Below, in pieces: positions 8,143 through 16,937 of a DNA stretch of 64,000 nucleotides. Location: assembly GCA_001708385.1 (NCBI GenBank), contig CP012388.1, positions 1,054,001 to 1,118,000 of the forward strand, read 5' to 3'. Within the stretch, counting starts at the first letter, position 1, and each line of letters starts with the position of its first letter. The notes beneath the pieces were generated by a model. It saw only the letters and a list, made by a program, of their open reading frames with translations, did not search any database and was not told the DNA's origin. The DNA is from Flavobacterium psychrophilum. GTDB lineage: Bacteria; Bacteroidota; Bacteroidia; Flavobacteriales; Flavobacteriaceae. The position numbers and the translations under genes were made by a program.

Positions 8143-9873
8143 ATGAAGCAATTTTTACTGTTATTGTTTTTTACCTGCTCACTTTCAGCACAAAAAAAGC
8201 CTATGTACCAAACCCCATATGAAAAAGGGAACGGGAACCAAACCGCTACCTATGCCGAAACAATAGCCTTTTTCAAGCTGTTGGATGAAAATTTTGAAAC
8301 CATACAAATGCTTGAAATGGGGCCTACTGACAGTGGGGAACCATTACATATTGTTATTTACAACCCTGACAAAAAATTTGATTTTAATCAGATACATAAA
8401 AATAAAGCTGTACTGCTTCTTAACAATGGTATTCATCCTGGTGAGCCGGACGGTATAGACGCTACGATGATGCTGTATCGCGATCTGGCAATAGGAAAAT
8501 TAAAAGCACCTTCCAACACAGTTCTCGTAAACATTCCTATATACAATATTGGAGGGGCCTTAAACCGAAACTCATACACAAGAGCCAATCAAAACGGACC
8601 TGAAAGCTATGGTTTTCGTGGCAACGAAAGAAATTACGACCTTAACCGTGACTTCCTGAAAAGCGACACCCGAAATGCCAGGAGCTTTGCTCAGATTTTT
8701 CATAAAGTAAATCCCGATGTTTTTATAGACAACCACGTTAGCAATGGTGCCGACTATCAATATGTATTTACCTATATAGCCACACATCATCAAAAACTTG
8801 GAGGAGAACTAGGTACCTATTTTAAAGAAGAGCTATTGCCGCAGGTGTTATCTGCAATGAAAGCAAAAGGTATTGAGGCGACACCGTACGTAAATGTACA
8901 TGACACTAAGCCCGATGCTGCAGGATTTGAACAATTTATGGACTATCCCCGTTATTCCACAGGATATGCATCTATGTTTAATGTTCCGGGATCTATGCCC
9001 GAGACACACATGCTTAAAGATTATGCTTCACGTGTAAAGGTTACTTACGAATATATGGCGGAGTCATTATCATATATCGATAAAAACCACAACAGGATAA
9101 AATTACTGCGATCTGAAAATCTGGAGAATTATAAACCGGGCTCACGCTACACATTGCAATGGGAGATAGACTCCACACAGGTTACTACCCTACCCTTTTT
9201 AGGATATCATGGCGATTATAAAACAAGTGAGGTTACCAGTAAACAAAGATTATATTATGATCGTAAAAAGCCATTTAGTAAAATGTTGCCTTATTACCAA
9301 ACATATCAGCCTGTTATAGAAGTTACCATTCCGCAAGCCTACATCATACCGAAATCATGGTGGAATGCTATTGAGCTGTTAAAGATCAACAATATCGTAA
9401 TGGAGTCACTTGCTAACAATACTGAAATAGAGGTTGAAAGCTACAGGATTAAAGATTTTAAAACATCTAAATCTGCTTATGAAGGGCATTATCCCCATAA
9501 TAGTATAACGCTGGAAACTGCAACACGAAAAGTACTGTTCCAAAAGGGCGATTTCGTTATTAATACACAACAGCCCGGAGTTAAATATCTTTTAGAAACT
9601 TTAGAGCCGCAAGGTGTAGATTCTTACTTTGCGTGGAACTTTTTTGATGCAATCCTTCAGCAGAAAGAATATTTCTCAGACTATGTTTTTGAAGACACCG
9701 CTGCTGAACTTCTAAAGAAAGACAAAGGTTTAAAAGCTAAATTCGAACAAAAAAAACAAGATGATAAAGCATTTGCAGATAATGCCGATGCCCAGTTAGA
9801 CTGGATTTACCGTCACTCTGTGTATTATGAAAAAACACATATGGAGTATCCGGTATACAGAAAGGTCAAATAA
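8143..9873 (+). CDS. M14 family zinc carboxypeptidase, secreted
   Basis: A 576-residue exported metallopeptidase. The signal peptide is MKQFLLLLFFTCSLSAQ. The M14 zinc ligands are His98 and Glu101 in GIHPGEPDG and His198 in FIDNHVSNGADYQY. Asn168-Arg169 in NYDLNRDF is the substrate-carboxylate clamp typical of carboxypeptidase A-like enzymes. About 250 residues of beta-rich C-terminal region follow the catalytic domain. It probably removes C-terminal residues from peptides in the periplasm or outside the cell; the specificity cannot be told from sequence. It is co-directional with coaD (5-bp gap) and its stop codon directly abuts a very long perfect hairpin. Confidence 0.9.
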   Translation: MKQFLLLLFFTCSLSAQKKPMYQTPYEKGNGNQTATYAETIAFFKLLDENFETIQMLEMGPTDSGEPLHIVIYNPDKKFDFNQIHKNKAVLLLNNGIHPGEPDGIDATMMLYRDLAIGKLKAPSNTVLVNIPIYNIGGALNRNSYTRANQNGPESYGFRGNERNYDLNRDFLKSDTRNARSFAQIFHKVNPDVFIDNHVSNGADYQYVFTYIATHHQKLGGELGTYFKEELLPQVLSAMKAKGIEATPYVNVHDTKPDAAGFEQFMDYPRYSTGYASMFNVPGSMPETHMLKDYASRVKVTYEYMAESLSYIDKNHNRIKLLRSENLENYKPGSRYTLQWEIDSTQVTTLPFLGYHGDYKTSEVTSKQRLYYDRKKPFSKMLPYYQTYQPVIEVTIPQAYIIPKSWWNAIELLKINNIVMESLANNTEIEVESYRIKDFKTSKSAYEGHYPHNSITLETATRKVLFQKGDFVINTQQPGVKYLLETLEPQGVDSYFAWNFFDAILQQKEYFSDYVFEDTAAELLKKDKGLKAKFEQKKQDDKAFADNADAQLDWIYRHSVYYEKTHMEYPVYRKVK

Positions 9874-9935
9874 AGTATACAATACAAAAAAGCAGGCTAC
9901 GTTAATCCGTAGCCTGCTTTTTTGTATTGTATACT
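9874..9935. terminator. Bidirectional terminator with 28-bp perfect arms
   Basis: The arms at 9874-9901 and 9908-9935 are perfect reverse complements (28 bp) around the 6-nt loop TTAATC. Runs of A and T in the arms provide the U-tract in both directions. The left arm begins at the base after the M14 stop codon, and the right arm ends two bases before the NUDIX stop codon. Confidence 0.92.
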
Positions 9936-9937
9936 AA

Positions 9938-10540
9938 CTATTTCTCTACCTCAGAAGGTTCAAATAGCAATTTAATATTGTCATACGAGTTCGTAAGAGC
10001 TTCTTTAATCTGATCAGGATTAAGCCACGCCACTTTTTCAATACCTTCTTCAAGCTGGCCCTGAAGCTTTCCGTCAAAGCTTGTTTTCATCTCAAACCAA
10101 TGGGTAATTTTTAACCTGTACGTACCATTACGTTTAAAAATATGGTAGGTTTTTTGAAGTTTGTTGGTAATTTTAAGTCCGCCTACACCGGTTTCCTCCT
10201 CTACTTCACGCATAGCGGTATCCTCAATTTCCTCGTGTTTTTCTATACCTCCCTTCGGAAGATCCCATTTTCCGTTACGGAAAATAAAAAGCACCTCGCC
10301 TTTCTTATTATAAACGAGTCCGCCCCCGGCCTTCGCCACAGGTATTTTCTCCTTTAATTTCTTAAGAGTTTCCTTCTCATCAGGATGGTAAAGAAATGCT
10401 TTCTTTACCTTGTTATTGAACATATTTACTATCAATTGCTCAATATCAACACTCTCCAGTAAAAACATCCTGAAATCAGTTTCTTTTTCAACAGTATTTG
10501 TCAAAAAAAGTGGTTTATCGTTTACAAAAACTTTATACAT
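9938..10540 (-). CDS. NUDIX hydrolase
   Basis: A 200-residue protein whose C-terminal half has a complete Nudix box, GX5EX7REUXEEXGU, seen as GGIEKHEEIEDTAMREVEEE followed by TGV. Nudix enzymes hydrolyse nucleoside diphosphates linked to another moiety; the substrate is not predictable. The 85 residues before the domain (MYKVFVNDKPLFLTN and on) form an extra N-terminal module found in Bacteroidota homologs. The frame extends to 10573, but the ATG at 10540 gives the conserved N-terminus and leaves only 7 bp to the divergent pyrE start. Promoters for the two genes must therefore overlap each other's coding regions. Confidence 0.9.
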   Translation of the reverse strand: MYKVFVNDKPLFLTNTVEKETDFRMFLLESVDIEQLIVNMFNNKVKKAFLYHPDEKETLKKLKEKIPVAKAGGGLVYNKKGEVLFIFRNGKWDLPKGGIEKHEEIEDTAMREVEEETGVGGLKITNKLQKTYHIFKRNGTYRLKITHWFEMKTSFDGKLQGQLEEGIEKVAWLNPDQIKEALTNSYDNIKLLFEPSEVEK

Positions 10541-10543
10541 TTG
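10536..10543 (+). promoter_or_regulatory. -7 element of pyrE, abutting its start codon
   Basis: TACATTTG (then C) matches TAnnTTTG, with its last base only 4 nt before the pyrE ATG at 10548. The transcription start should therefore fall at or within a base or two of the A of ATG, which predicts a leaderless mRNA. The element lies across the first codons of the divergent NUDIX gene. Confidence 0.6.
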
Positions 10544-10547
10544 CAAT

Positions 10548-11195
10548 ATGATTTTCAATATAGACACCGCCAAAAAAACAGCCGAATTGCTTTTACAAAT
10601 AAACGCAATTAAATTAAATCCTAAAAATCCTTTTACATGGGCTTCAGGATGGAAATCTCCTATTTACTGCGACAATAGGATAACTCTCTCATTTCCACCT
10701 ATTAGGAATTACATTCGTGAAGAATTTTCCAAACATATTGAGAAAGAATTTGGAAAACCAGACGTTATTGCAGGGGTTGCAACCGGTGCAATAGGCATTG
10801 GAATTCTTGTTGCGGAGTATATGGGGCTACCGTTTGTATACGTAAGGCCGGAAGCGAAAAAACACGGACGCCAAAACCAGGTCGAAGGTTTTCTTCAAAA
10901 AGGTCAGAACGTTGTAGTTGTAGAAGACCTTATAAGCACAGGAAACAGTAGCCTAATGGCTGTTGAAGCGCTTAAAGCAGCCGGAGCAAACGTAAAAGGC
11001 ATGGTAGCTATATTTACTTATGGTTTTGATATATCTGTAGAAAACTTTAAGAAAGCAAACGTTACCCTGCATACCCTTGGCAACTACGAAACACTTCTTG
11101 ACCTGGCTGTAGCAAAACAATATATCACTGAAGAAGAGCAGGAAACTCTTATAGAATGGAGCAAAAGCCCGTCTACATGGGGACAGGAAGTTTAG
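10548..11195 (+). CDS. pyrE: Orotate phosphoribosyltransferase
   Basis: Converts orotate and PRPP to orotidine monophosphate in pyrimidine synthesis; cytoplasmic. From the ATG at 10548 the protein has 215 residues, a normal PyrE length. Conserved features are the N-terminal KNPFTWASGWKSPIYCDNR, the loop VYVRPEAKKHGRQNQVEG with the catalytic lysines, and the PRPP-binding motif VVVVEDLISTGNS. The open frame runs upstream to 10410, but that extra stretch is antisense to NUDIX coding sequence and unlike PyrE, so the internal ATG is chosen. In flavobacteria as I recall them, pyrE is often followed by an SRPBCC gene and birA, as seen downstream here. Confidence 0.96.
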   Translation: MIFNIDTAKKTAELLLQINAIKLNPKNPFTWASGWKSPIYCDNRITLSFPPIRNYIREEFSKHIEKEFGKPDVIAGVATGAIGIGILVAEYMGLPFVYVRPEAKKHGRQNQVEGFLQKGQNVVVVEDLISTGNSSLMAVEALKAAGANVKGMVAIFTYGFDISVENFKKANVTLHTLGNYETLLDLAVAKQYITEEEQETLIEWSKSPSTWGQEV

Positions 11196-11328
11196 TATTT
11201 TCAATTAATTTAATTTAATCTTTACTCGCTTTTTTAGCGGGAAGGAATCCATTTCCATTTTTCTTACGATACAATTTTAACATATTAAACGATAATTTAA
11301 TTTAAACCAATTTTCACACAAACCAATC

Positions 11329-11796
11329 ATGAAAAAAATCACTTTATTATTAGTATTACTTACAACATCATTATCTTTTGCTCAGTTGAAAAAAGTTGAA
11401 AAAAGCGCTACAACAACTGAAACTATCGGTAAAGCTCAGCAGTTTGGCGCCCCTCTTGAAGCTGAAATAACTAAATCTGAGAATATTTACACCGTAAGAA
11501 TAAAAGATTCTAAATTCAAACAGCTTGAGCAATATGAAAGTTTTTCTTTTGAGGATGTAGACAACACTTTTAACGATCTTTATGCAGCAATTGAGGAGGG
11601 ATTCAAAACAATGCCAAAAGAAAGTGTAATGCTTGAACTACCAAACCGCTATCTTTGGCTTAGTTTTCAAAAATTCCTTGGTACACCAACTTTAAGGATT
11701 TCTTTTTCATCAGACAAAAACGAAAATGCTCAGGTTTACATGTCCAATGAAATAGGGAAGAAACAAGTTGAAAAACTTTTTGGAAAGAAAAAATAA
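11329..11796 (+). CDS. Secreted hypothetical protein
   Basis: A 155-residue exported protein with a classic signal peptide (MKKITLLLVLLTTSLSFAQ, cleaved after residue 19). The mature part is lysine-rich with mixed alpha/beta character (YESFSFEDVDNTFNDLYAAI, then LPNRYLWLSFQKFLGTPTLR) and no cysteine. I do not recognise the family. It sits between pyrE (133 bp upstream) and the SRPBCC gene (38 bp downstream), so it may share transcripts with the latter. Given the signal peptide it acts outside the cytoplasm, unlike its neighbours. The weak C/G stem at about 11226-11242 between pyrE and this gene is too short to call a terminator. Confidence 0.75.
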   Translation: MKKITLLLVLLTTSLSFAQLKKVEKSATTTETIGKAQQFGAPLEAEITKSENIYTVRIKDSKFKQLEQYESFSFEDVDNTFNDLYAAIEEGFKTMPKESVMLELPNRYLWLSFQKFLGTPTLRISFSSDKNENAQVYMSNEIGKKQVEKLFGKKK

Positions 11797-11834
11797 TAAC
11801 AAAAAGTATTATACATTAGCGATAAAACAATAGC

Positions 11835-12227
11835 ATGAATTTAGATAGTCCTAAAGTTACGGTAGAGAAACCCGCTCAATATATTTTCGAACAGCTTATT
11901 GATGTTAAAAATTTCGAGAAGTTAATGCCTGATAATATTGCAAAATTTGAAGTTACCGGAGAGGAATCTTTTATTTTTGCACTTAAAGGTATGCCGGAAA
12001 TAAAACTGAAACTGAAAGAAAAAACAGCACCAAACAAAGTGGTTCTTGGAGCTGCAAGTGATAAACTTCCGTTTACACTTACAGGAAAGATAAATTCAGT
12101 ATCAGATGCTTCGAGCGAAGTACAGCTTCATTTTGAAGGTGAATTCAATGCTATGATGGCTATGATGATAAAAGGCCCAATAACCAAATTTATTGAGACC
12201 TTAGCGCAAAACATGCACAAACTGTAA
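11835..12227 (+). CDS. SRPBCC (START/Bet v1-like) family protein
   Basis: A 130-residue cytoplasmic protein with the SRPBCC helix-grip pattern: PKVTVEKPAQYIFEQLIDVK at the N-terminus, central beta strands alternating with GMPEIKLKLKEK, and a long C-terminal helix (GPITKFIETLAQNMHKL). Such folds hold hydrophobic ligands in a cavity. In flavobacteria I recall orthologs beside pyrE and birA; no enzymatic role is established. The gene ends at a strong hairpin terminator, so it closes the pyrE-side unit. Confidence 0.8.
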   Translation: MNLDSPKVTVEKPAQYIFEQLIDVKNFEKLMPDNIAKFEVTGEESFIFALKGMPEIKLKLKEKTAPNKVVLGAASDKLPFTLTGKINSVSDASSEVQLHFEGEFNAMMAMMIKGPITKFIETLAQNMHKL

Positions 12228-12240
12228 ATCAGTATACTTC

Positions 12241-12282
12241 ATAAAAAAAGCCTTTTAGCATTTACTAAAAGGCTTTTTTTAT
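12241..12282. terminator. Terminator after the SRPBCC gene
   Basis: Arms 12241-12258 and 12265-12282 are 18-bp perfect reverse complements around a 6-nt loop, with A- and T-runs at the outer ends. Confidence 0.88.
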
Positions 12283-12313
12283 ATTTTTATGCGATAAAAC
12301 ATTGTATATAAAA

Positions 12314-12847
12314 ATGAAAAAAAAATTAATGATACTACTCATCCTTTTGGCACTACCCTTAGCTGTAATGGCTCAGGACGATACTGCTATGGTAACAAAA
12401 ATGCTGCAGCAGGCAGATGATATGGGTAAAAAATTCATTGCTAAAGATTATAAAGCATTTCTTAAGTACAGCCACCCTGCCGTTATTAAATCTATGGGAG
12501 GCGAAGACAGAGTTTACGACCAAACCGTTCGTGACCTTAAAGATCTGGAAAATAAGGAGGTTACTTTTGCAGCTATAAAATTTGGAGTTCCATCTAAAAT
12601 TATTGCTGTTGGCGATGAGCGACAGGCAGTAATACCTGAGATAATAGAGATGTATATTCCCGGCGGCAAGCTAACAAATACCGCAAGCATGCTGGCGATT
12701 TCTTTAGATAAAGGTGCGAACTGGTATTTTGTAGACACCGGAGGCCACAACCTTTTAAACATGAAAGCTTTATTACCCTCATTATCAGAAGAACTTGTCA
12801 TACCCGAACCGCAGGACGCTTCTTTTGAAGAAATAAAAGCAGAGTAA
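12314..12847 (+). CDS. Secreted hypothetical protein, possible NTF2-like fold
   Basis: A 177-residue exported protein. The signal peptide MKKKLMILLILLALPLAVMAQ ends near residue 21. The mature protein begins with a long helix (MVTKMLQQADDMGKKFIAKD) followed by YKAFLKYSHPAVIKSMGG, and it ends in alternating strands with SLDKGANWYFVDTG. That order resembles NTF2/SnoaL-like small cone-shaped domains, but the match is by pattern only. The frame extends to a TTG at 12302; the ATG at 12314 starts the signal peptide. It lies 81 bp before the DUF4241 gene with no hairpin between. Confidence 0.72.
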   Translation: MKKKLMILLILLALPLAVMAQDDTAMVTKMLQQADDMGKKFIAKDYKAFLKYSHPAVIKSMGGEDRVYDQTVRDLKDLENKEVTFAAIKFGVPSKIIAVGDERQAVIPEIIEMYIPGGKLTNTASMLAISLDKGANWYFVDTGGHNLLNMKALLPSLSEELVIPEPQDASFEEIKAE

Positions 12848-12928
12848 TAAAACAGCCGTTAAAGATTTTATAAAAACGCCTTTCATGATAAAGCTTTTGA
12901 GTACATTTAAGCATCAAAAAAAACATCC

Positions 12929-13660
12929 ATGAAAGACATAAACGACTTTGAATTGCACTATGACCTAGATGATGAGATGAACTCTCAGGAACTCACAGAA
13001 ATTCACATAGGCGATCTAAATCTACCAACTGGAAAGATTATCGTTTCCGACCCATTTTTCTCATTAGAACAAAGACCTTTTTCAAGAACAGTAGAACCTG
13101 ATAAATACCCAGTATTTATTTACGTTTCTGAAATTGACAAACTTCACCACAGGATTGCGTATGCAAAAATAAAATTCAGGTCTGAAGAAGCTAAAAAATG
13201 GATTCTCGCACTTACAGACGATCTTACGAATGAAGAACTTACCGACTTAGGTGAAGATGAGTTTTATGGTTTCCCTGTAGAATCGGGTCTTGCGTGTTTT
13301 CTTGATGAAGAAACGAATGTACGTTTTATTGCTAAAATGGATGAACTACAGGAGAAAAACCCTGAATCGAATTATTATGATGATGTGTTATCAAAAGAAT
13401 TCATTGAATACTCGGGTAAAAATAACTTTTCGAGAGAATTAGGCGACTGGAATGACCACCGCCCAGATGCTGACTCCGACAATAATGTCGTAATGTTTGC
13501 TTCAGGCTGGGGAGATGGTTACTACCCTGCTTACTGGGGACTTGATGAAAATGGAGACACCGTAGAATTGGTTGTTGATTTCCTTATTAATGAGTTTGAC
13601 CCCGAAGGTGATGATGAAGAATTTGACGAAGAAGAAAATGATGGCTTAAAAATAGTATAA
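12929..13660 (+). CDS. DUF4241 domain-containing protein
   Basis: A 243-residue acidic cytoplasmic protein. It shows the DUF4241 (PF14025) hallmarks: an N-terminal LPTGKIIVSDPFFSLE block, a middle GFPVESGLACFLDEE block, and the diagnostic FASGWGDGYYPAYWGLDENG (about residues 190-209) followed by VELVVDFLIN. The last 20 residues are almost all Asp/Glu. DUF4241 proteins are widespread and some are encoded in polymorphic-toxin immunity clusters, but no toxin gene is adjacent here. It converges on birA across a shared terminator. Confidence 0.87.
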   Translation: MKDINDFELHYDLDDEMNSQELTEIHIGDLNLPTGKIIVSDPFFSLEQRPFSRTVEPDKYPVFIYVSEIDKLHHRIAYAKIKFRSEEAKKWILALTDDLTNEELTDLGEDEFYGFPVESGLACFLDEETNVRFIAKMDELQEKNPESNYYDDVLSKEFIEYSGKNNFSRELGDWNDHRPDADSDNNVVMFASGWGDGYYPAYWGLDENGDTVELVVDFLINEFDPEGDDEEFDEEENDGLKIV

Positions 13661-13681
13661 GCCAAAATAATATCAATATTT

Positions 13682-13715
13682 AAAAAGCCGGCTCATGAAT
13701 ATGAGCCGGCTTTTT
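13682..13715. terminator. Bidirectional terminator between DUF4241 and birA
   Basis: Arms 13682-13696 and 13701-13715 are 15-bp perfect reverse complements (GCCGGCTCAT core) with a 4-nt loop and A/T runs on both sides. Confidence 0.92.
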
Positions 13716-13733
13716 GTACTGTCTATATTCGGA

Positions 13734-14462
13734 TTAATAAAGAAGCTGAACTTCTTTAAGTCCATATTCTGAAATAGAATCATCTTCAAGCTGTACTATT
13801 AGGTTACCACCATTAGAGACTCCTTTTATGATTCCCATAAAACGAACTCCTTCTTTTTCAAAAGGCATTGGAGTGTTTTTTTTATATAATTTTTTATGGT
13901 ATTTCTGCCAAATAACATTTGTATTCTTATTAAGAATTGCCGCTACATTGCGTTTTAAGTTTTCGGCAATAGCAAACATAATTTCTTCTTTGTCATATTC
14001 CCTGCCAGACAATACAGCAAGTGAACAAGCTTTAGAAAGCCCATCAAATTTTTTCTGATTGACATTCAACCCTATACCAACAACAGAGTAAATCTCTCCG
14101 TTGTTTTTAATGCTGTTCTCTATTAGTATGCCACCAATTTTTTTGTTTCCTGCCAAAATGTCGTTAGGCCATTTTATACAAATATCAGACAGATGAAGAC
14201 CGTCCAATGCATCGGCAACACTCACTGCGACAGCTGCATTCAGGTTAAAAATCTCATCGATCTGCAACAACAAATCTTTAATTAAAACACTAAATGTAAG
14301 GTTCTTACCCGGCTCGACACTCCACTCCGCCCCCATTTGCCCACGTCCGGCAGTTTGATTCTCGGCAGTTACGAGGGTAAAGTTCTCTACATACTGCCTT
14401 GAAGATAGTTCTTTTAAGTAGTCGTTTGTGGAGTTAATGGCACTGAGTTTGATGATATTCAT
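13734..14462 (-). CDS. birA: Biotin--[acetyl-CoA-carboxylase] ligase
   Basis: Attaches biotin to carboxylase carrier domains through biotinyl-AMP; cytoplasmic. The 242-residue catalytic and C-terminal domains are present: the biotin/ATP loop TAGRGQMGAEW, then NLTFSVLIK, the IKWPNDILAGNKKIGGILIE core with the catalytic Lys, and the small C-terminal SH3-like domain (GVRFMGIIKGVSNGGNLIVQ). There is no N-terminal DNA-binding helix-turn-helix, so it is a mono-functional ligase and not a repressor. It is transcribed away from rsfS from a divergent promoter pair. Confidence 0.95.
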   Translation of the reverse strand: MNIIKLSAINSTNDYLKELSSRQYVENFTLVTAENQTAGRGQMGAEWSVEPGKNLTFSVLIKDLLLQIDEIFNLNAAVAVSVADALDGLHLSDICIKWPNDILAGNKKIGGILIENSIKNNGEIYSVVGIGLNVNQKKFDGLSKACSLAVLSGREYDKEEIMFAIAENLKRNVAAILNKNTNVIWQKYHKKLYKKNTPMPFEKEGVRFMGIIKGVSNGGNLIVQLEDDSISEYGLKEVQLLY

Positions 14463-14514
14463 TACAAATAACTTTGTATTGCTTTTTTATGCAGTAATCT
14501 TTGATGTAAAAGGT

Positions 14515-14522
14515 CAAAAGTA
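14515..14522 (-). promoter_or_regulatory. -7 element of birA
   Basis: On the minus strand this reads TACTTTTG, an exact TAnnTTTG match 52 bp upstream of the birA ATG. It lies back to back with the rsfS element at 14537-14544. Confidence 0.6.
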
Positions 14523-14536
14523 AATACAAAAAATGA

Positions 14537-14544
14537 TAACTTTG
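14537..14544 (+). promoter_or_regulatory. -7 element of rsfS-ftsH
   Basis: TAACTTTG followed by C matches TAnnTTTG exactly, 19 bp before the rsfS ATG. Only 14 bp separate it from the opposing birA element, so the two polymerases would occupy overlapping DNA. Confidence 0.68.
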
Positions 14545-14563
14545 CGAAAACACATAATTTTAA

Positions 14564-14935
14564 ATGGCGAAAAAAAATGTAAGTAATGATGATTTATTAG
14601 CCTCTATCATCAAAGGTATTGAAGAAGTGAAAGGAAATGATATTGATATTCTTGATCTTAGAGATATAGACAATACTGTTTGTGACTACTTTGTAATATG
14701 TAACGGTACCTCTAATACTCAGGTGAACGCTATTGTTCACTCCATCCAAAAAACTGTTTCCAAAGCATTGAAAGATAAGCCATGGCATGTTGAAGGCACC
14801 GAGAACGGTGAATGGGTTCTTATGGATTACGTAAACATTGTTGTACACGTGTTCCAGAAACACATTCGTGAATACTACAACATAGAAAGCCTTTGGGGAG
14901 ATGCACGCATCACATCAATAGGAAACAACTATTAA
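14564..14935 (+). CDS. rsfS: Ribosome silencing factor RsfS
   Basis: A 123-residue Iojap/RsfS protein that binds ribosomal protein uL14 and prevents 30S-50S joining when nutrients are scarce. Typical family segments are LLASIIKGIEEVKGNDI near the N-terminus, NTVCDYFVICNGTSNTQVNA in the middle, and WVLMDYVNIVVHVF then REYYNIESLWGDA at the end. The length is usual. It is followed 12 bp later by ftsH in the same orientation, a pairing I recall from other Bacteroidota, so the two form an operon driven by the promoter at 14537. Confidence 0.96.
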   Translation: MAKKNVSNDDLLASIIKGIEEVKGNDIDILDLRDIDNTVCDYFVICNGTSNTQVNAIVHSIQKTVSKALKDKPWHVEGTENGEWVLMDYVNIVVHVFQKHIREYYNIESLWGDARITSIGNNY

Positions 14936-14947
14936 TAAAACAAATTC

Positions 14948-16873
14948 ATGTCAAAAGATAATAAACCTACAAAGTTTAGAATAAGCCCGTTGTTTATTTA
15001 CGCCGGGATTATACTCATATTCGTAGCTATAAATTTTGTAGCAAGCGGATCGAGCTGGAATGACCCTAAACCTATCTCTCTCGCGAGATTTTATAAATAT
15101 CTGGACGAAGGAGAAATTAATAAAGTTACATACACAAAAACCAATGCAGAGGTATACCTTAAGTCGGACGCACTTAAGTTGCCTGAGCACGAAAAAGTAC
15201 AAAAAGATATATTCGACAAGCCTAACAAAGGCCCTCATTACACATTACAGACTGGTAATGCTGAAGAGTTTCAGAAAAGGCTTGACCTTGCCCGTGAATC
15301 AGGCAAGCTAAACGATTATGATCCGCAGGCAGACAGTAACTGGGGTGAACTTTTATTAACGCTTTTACCAATACTCGTAATTGTTGGAATTTGGATTTTC
15401 ATGATGCGACGTATGTCAGGTGGCGGTGCAGGTGGCGGTGGCGGCCAGATATTTAATATCGGTAAGTCTAAAGCCAAACTGTTTGACGAAAAGAACGACA
15501 TCAAAGTAACATTTAAAGATGTTGCAGGCCTTGAAGGTGCTAAGGAAGAGATCCAGGAGATCGTTGAATTCCTTAGAAACCCTGAAAAGTACACCAGCAT
15601 TGGTGGTAAAATACCTAAAGGTGCGTTACTTGTAGGCCCTCCGGGAACAGGCAAAACCCTACTGGCTAAAGCTGTTGCAGGTGAAGCCAAAGTTCCATTC
15701 TTCTCGCTGTCAGGTTCTGACTTCGTAGAGATGTTTGTAGGTGTTGGTGCATCACGTGTACGTGACCTGTTCAAACAAGCTAAAGAAAAATCTCCGGCTA
15801 TTATCTTCATCGATGAAATTGATGCCGTAGGTCGTGCCCGTGGAAAAAACAACTTCTCAGGATCTAATGACGAACGTGAAAACACCCTTAACCAGCTTCT
15901 TACAGAGATGGATGGTTTTGGAACTAACACTAACGTTATTGTTCTTGCAGCGACTAACCGCGCCGATGTACTTGATAAAGCACTTATGCGTGCAGGTCGT
16001 TTTGACAGGCAGATTTATGTTGACCTTCCGGACATTCGTGAAAGAAGGGAAATATTTGAAGTACATTTAAAACCTCTTAAAAAAGGTGACGATCTTGATA
16101 CCGAATTCCTTGCTAAACAAACACCTGGCTTCTCGGGTGCAGACATTGCAAATGTTTGTAACGAAGCTGCCCTTGTAGCTGCAAGAAAAGACAAGAAACT
16201 GGTAGAGAAACAGGATTTCCTTGATGCGGTTGACCGTATTGTAGGTGGTCTTGAGAAGAAAAACAAGATTGTTTCGCCTGAAGAAAAAAGAGCTATTGCT
16301 ATACACGAAGCAGGACATGCAACTGTTAGCTGGATGCTTGAGCATGCTGCGCCTCTTGTAAAAGTTACTATTGTACCACGAGGCCAAAGCCTTGGTGCTG
16401 CATGGTATTTACCTGAAGAAAGGCTTATTGTAAGACCTGACCAGATGATGGACGAAATGTGTGCTACAATGGGTGGGCGTGCTGCTGAGAAAGTAATTTT
16501 CAACAGGATATCTACCGGTGCATTAAGCGATCTTGAAAAGGTAACAAAACAGGCCCGTGCCATGGTTACCGTTTACGGTCTTAATGAGAAGATAGGGAAC
16601 GTTACATATTATGACTCATCAGGGCAAAGTGAATACAACTTCTCTAAGCCCTACTCCGAGGATACTGCAAAGCTAATAGACCAGGAAATCTCTACTCTTA
16701 TAGAAGACCAGTACAAAAGAGCAATACAATTGCTTGAGGATAATAAAGACAAGTTACTTAAGCTTGCCGACATACTTATTGAGAAAGAAGTTATTTTTAA
16801 AGATGACCTTGAGGAAATTTTTGGGAAAAGACCTTTCGACAAACATGAGCATGAGGTAATTACAGAAGCATAA
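14948..16873 (+). CDS. ftsH: ATP-dependent zinc metalloprotease FtsH
   Basis: Membrane-anchored AAA+ protease that degrades misfolded and regulatory membrane and cytoplasmic proteins. It has 641 residues. The first transmembrane helix is at about 13-33, a periplasmic domain follows, and the second helix is at about 135-153. Next come a Gly-rich linker, the Walker A motif GPPGTGKT at 230-237, Walker [10 protein letters not shown] at 285-293, the second region of homology around [18 protein letters not shown], and the zinc site HEAGH at 453-457. Everything needed for activity is present. It lies in an operon with rsfS and ends at a hairpin terminator just before the LUD-cdsA promoter. Confidence 0.98.
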   Translation: MSKDNKPTKFRISPLFIYAGIILIFVAINFVASGSSWNDPKPISLARFYKYLDEGEINKVTYTKTNAEVYLKSDALKLPEHEKVQKDIFDKPNKGPHYTLQTGNAEEFQKRLDLARESGKLNDYDPQADSNWGELLLTLLPILVIVGIWIFMMRRMSGGGAGGGGGQIFNIGKSKAKLFDEKNDIKVTFKDVAGLEGAKEEIQEIVEFLRNPEKYTSIGGKIPKGALLVGPPGTGKTLLAKAVAGEAKVPFFSLSGSDFVEMFVGVGASRVRDLFKQAKEKSPAIIFIDEIDAVGRARGKNNFSGSNDERENTLNQLLTEMDGFGTNTNVIVLAATNRADVLDKALMRAGRFDRQIYVDLPDIRERREIFEVHLKPLKKGDDLDTEFLAKQTPGFSGADIANVCNEAALVAARKDKKLVEKQDFLDAVDRIVGGLEKKNKIVSPEEKRAIAIHEAGHATVSWMLEHAAPLVKVTIVPRGQSLGAAWYLPEERLIVRPDQMMDEMCATMGGRAAEKVIFNRISTGALSDLEKVTKQARAMVTVYGLNEKIGNVTYYDSSGQSEYNFSKPYSEDTAKLIDQEISTLIEDQYKRAIQLLEDNKDKLLKLADILIEKEVIFKDDLEEIFGKRPFDKHEHEVITEA

Positions 16874-16896
16874 CCAAAATTTTTGCTAATATTTAT

Positions 16897-16936
16897 AAAA
16901 ATCTTAATTCAATCCCCAAATTGAATTAAGATTTTT
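16897..16936 (+). terminator. Terminator of rsfS-ftsH
   Basis: The 17-bp AT-rich arms at 16897-16913 and 16920-16936 are perfect reverse complements around CCCCAA, with a T-run. The right arm ends one base before the next promoter's -7 element at 16938. Confidence 0.85.
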
Positions 16937-16937
16937 T

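Noticed and set aside
11226..11242. Possible terminator hairpin after pyrE (CTCGC ... GCGGG)
   Set aside because: The stem has only five pairs, one a G-T wobble, and no T-run follows.
15316..16563. Long minus-strand open frames of up to 204 codons opposite ftsH
   Set aside because: ftsH is certain on the other strand, and these frames have no start context or homology; they are shadows.
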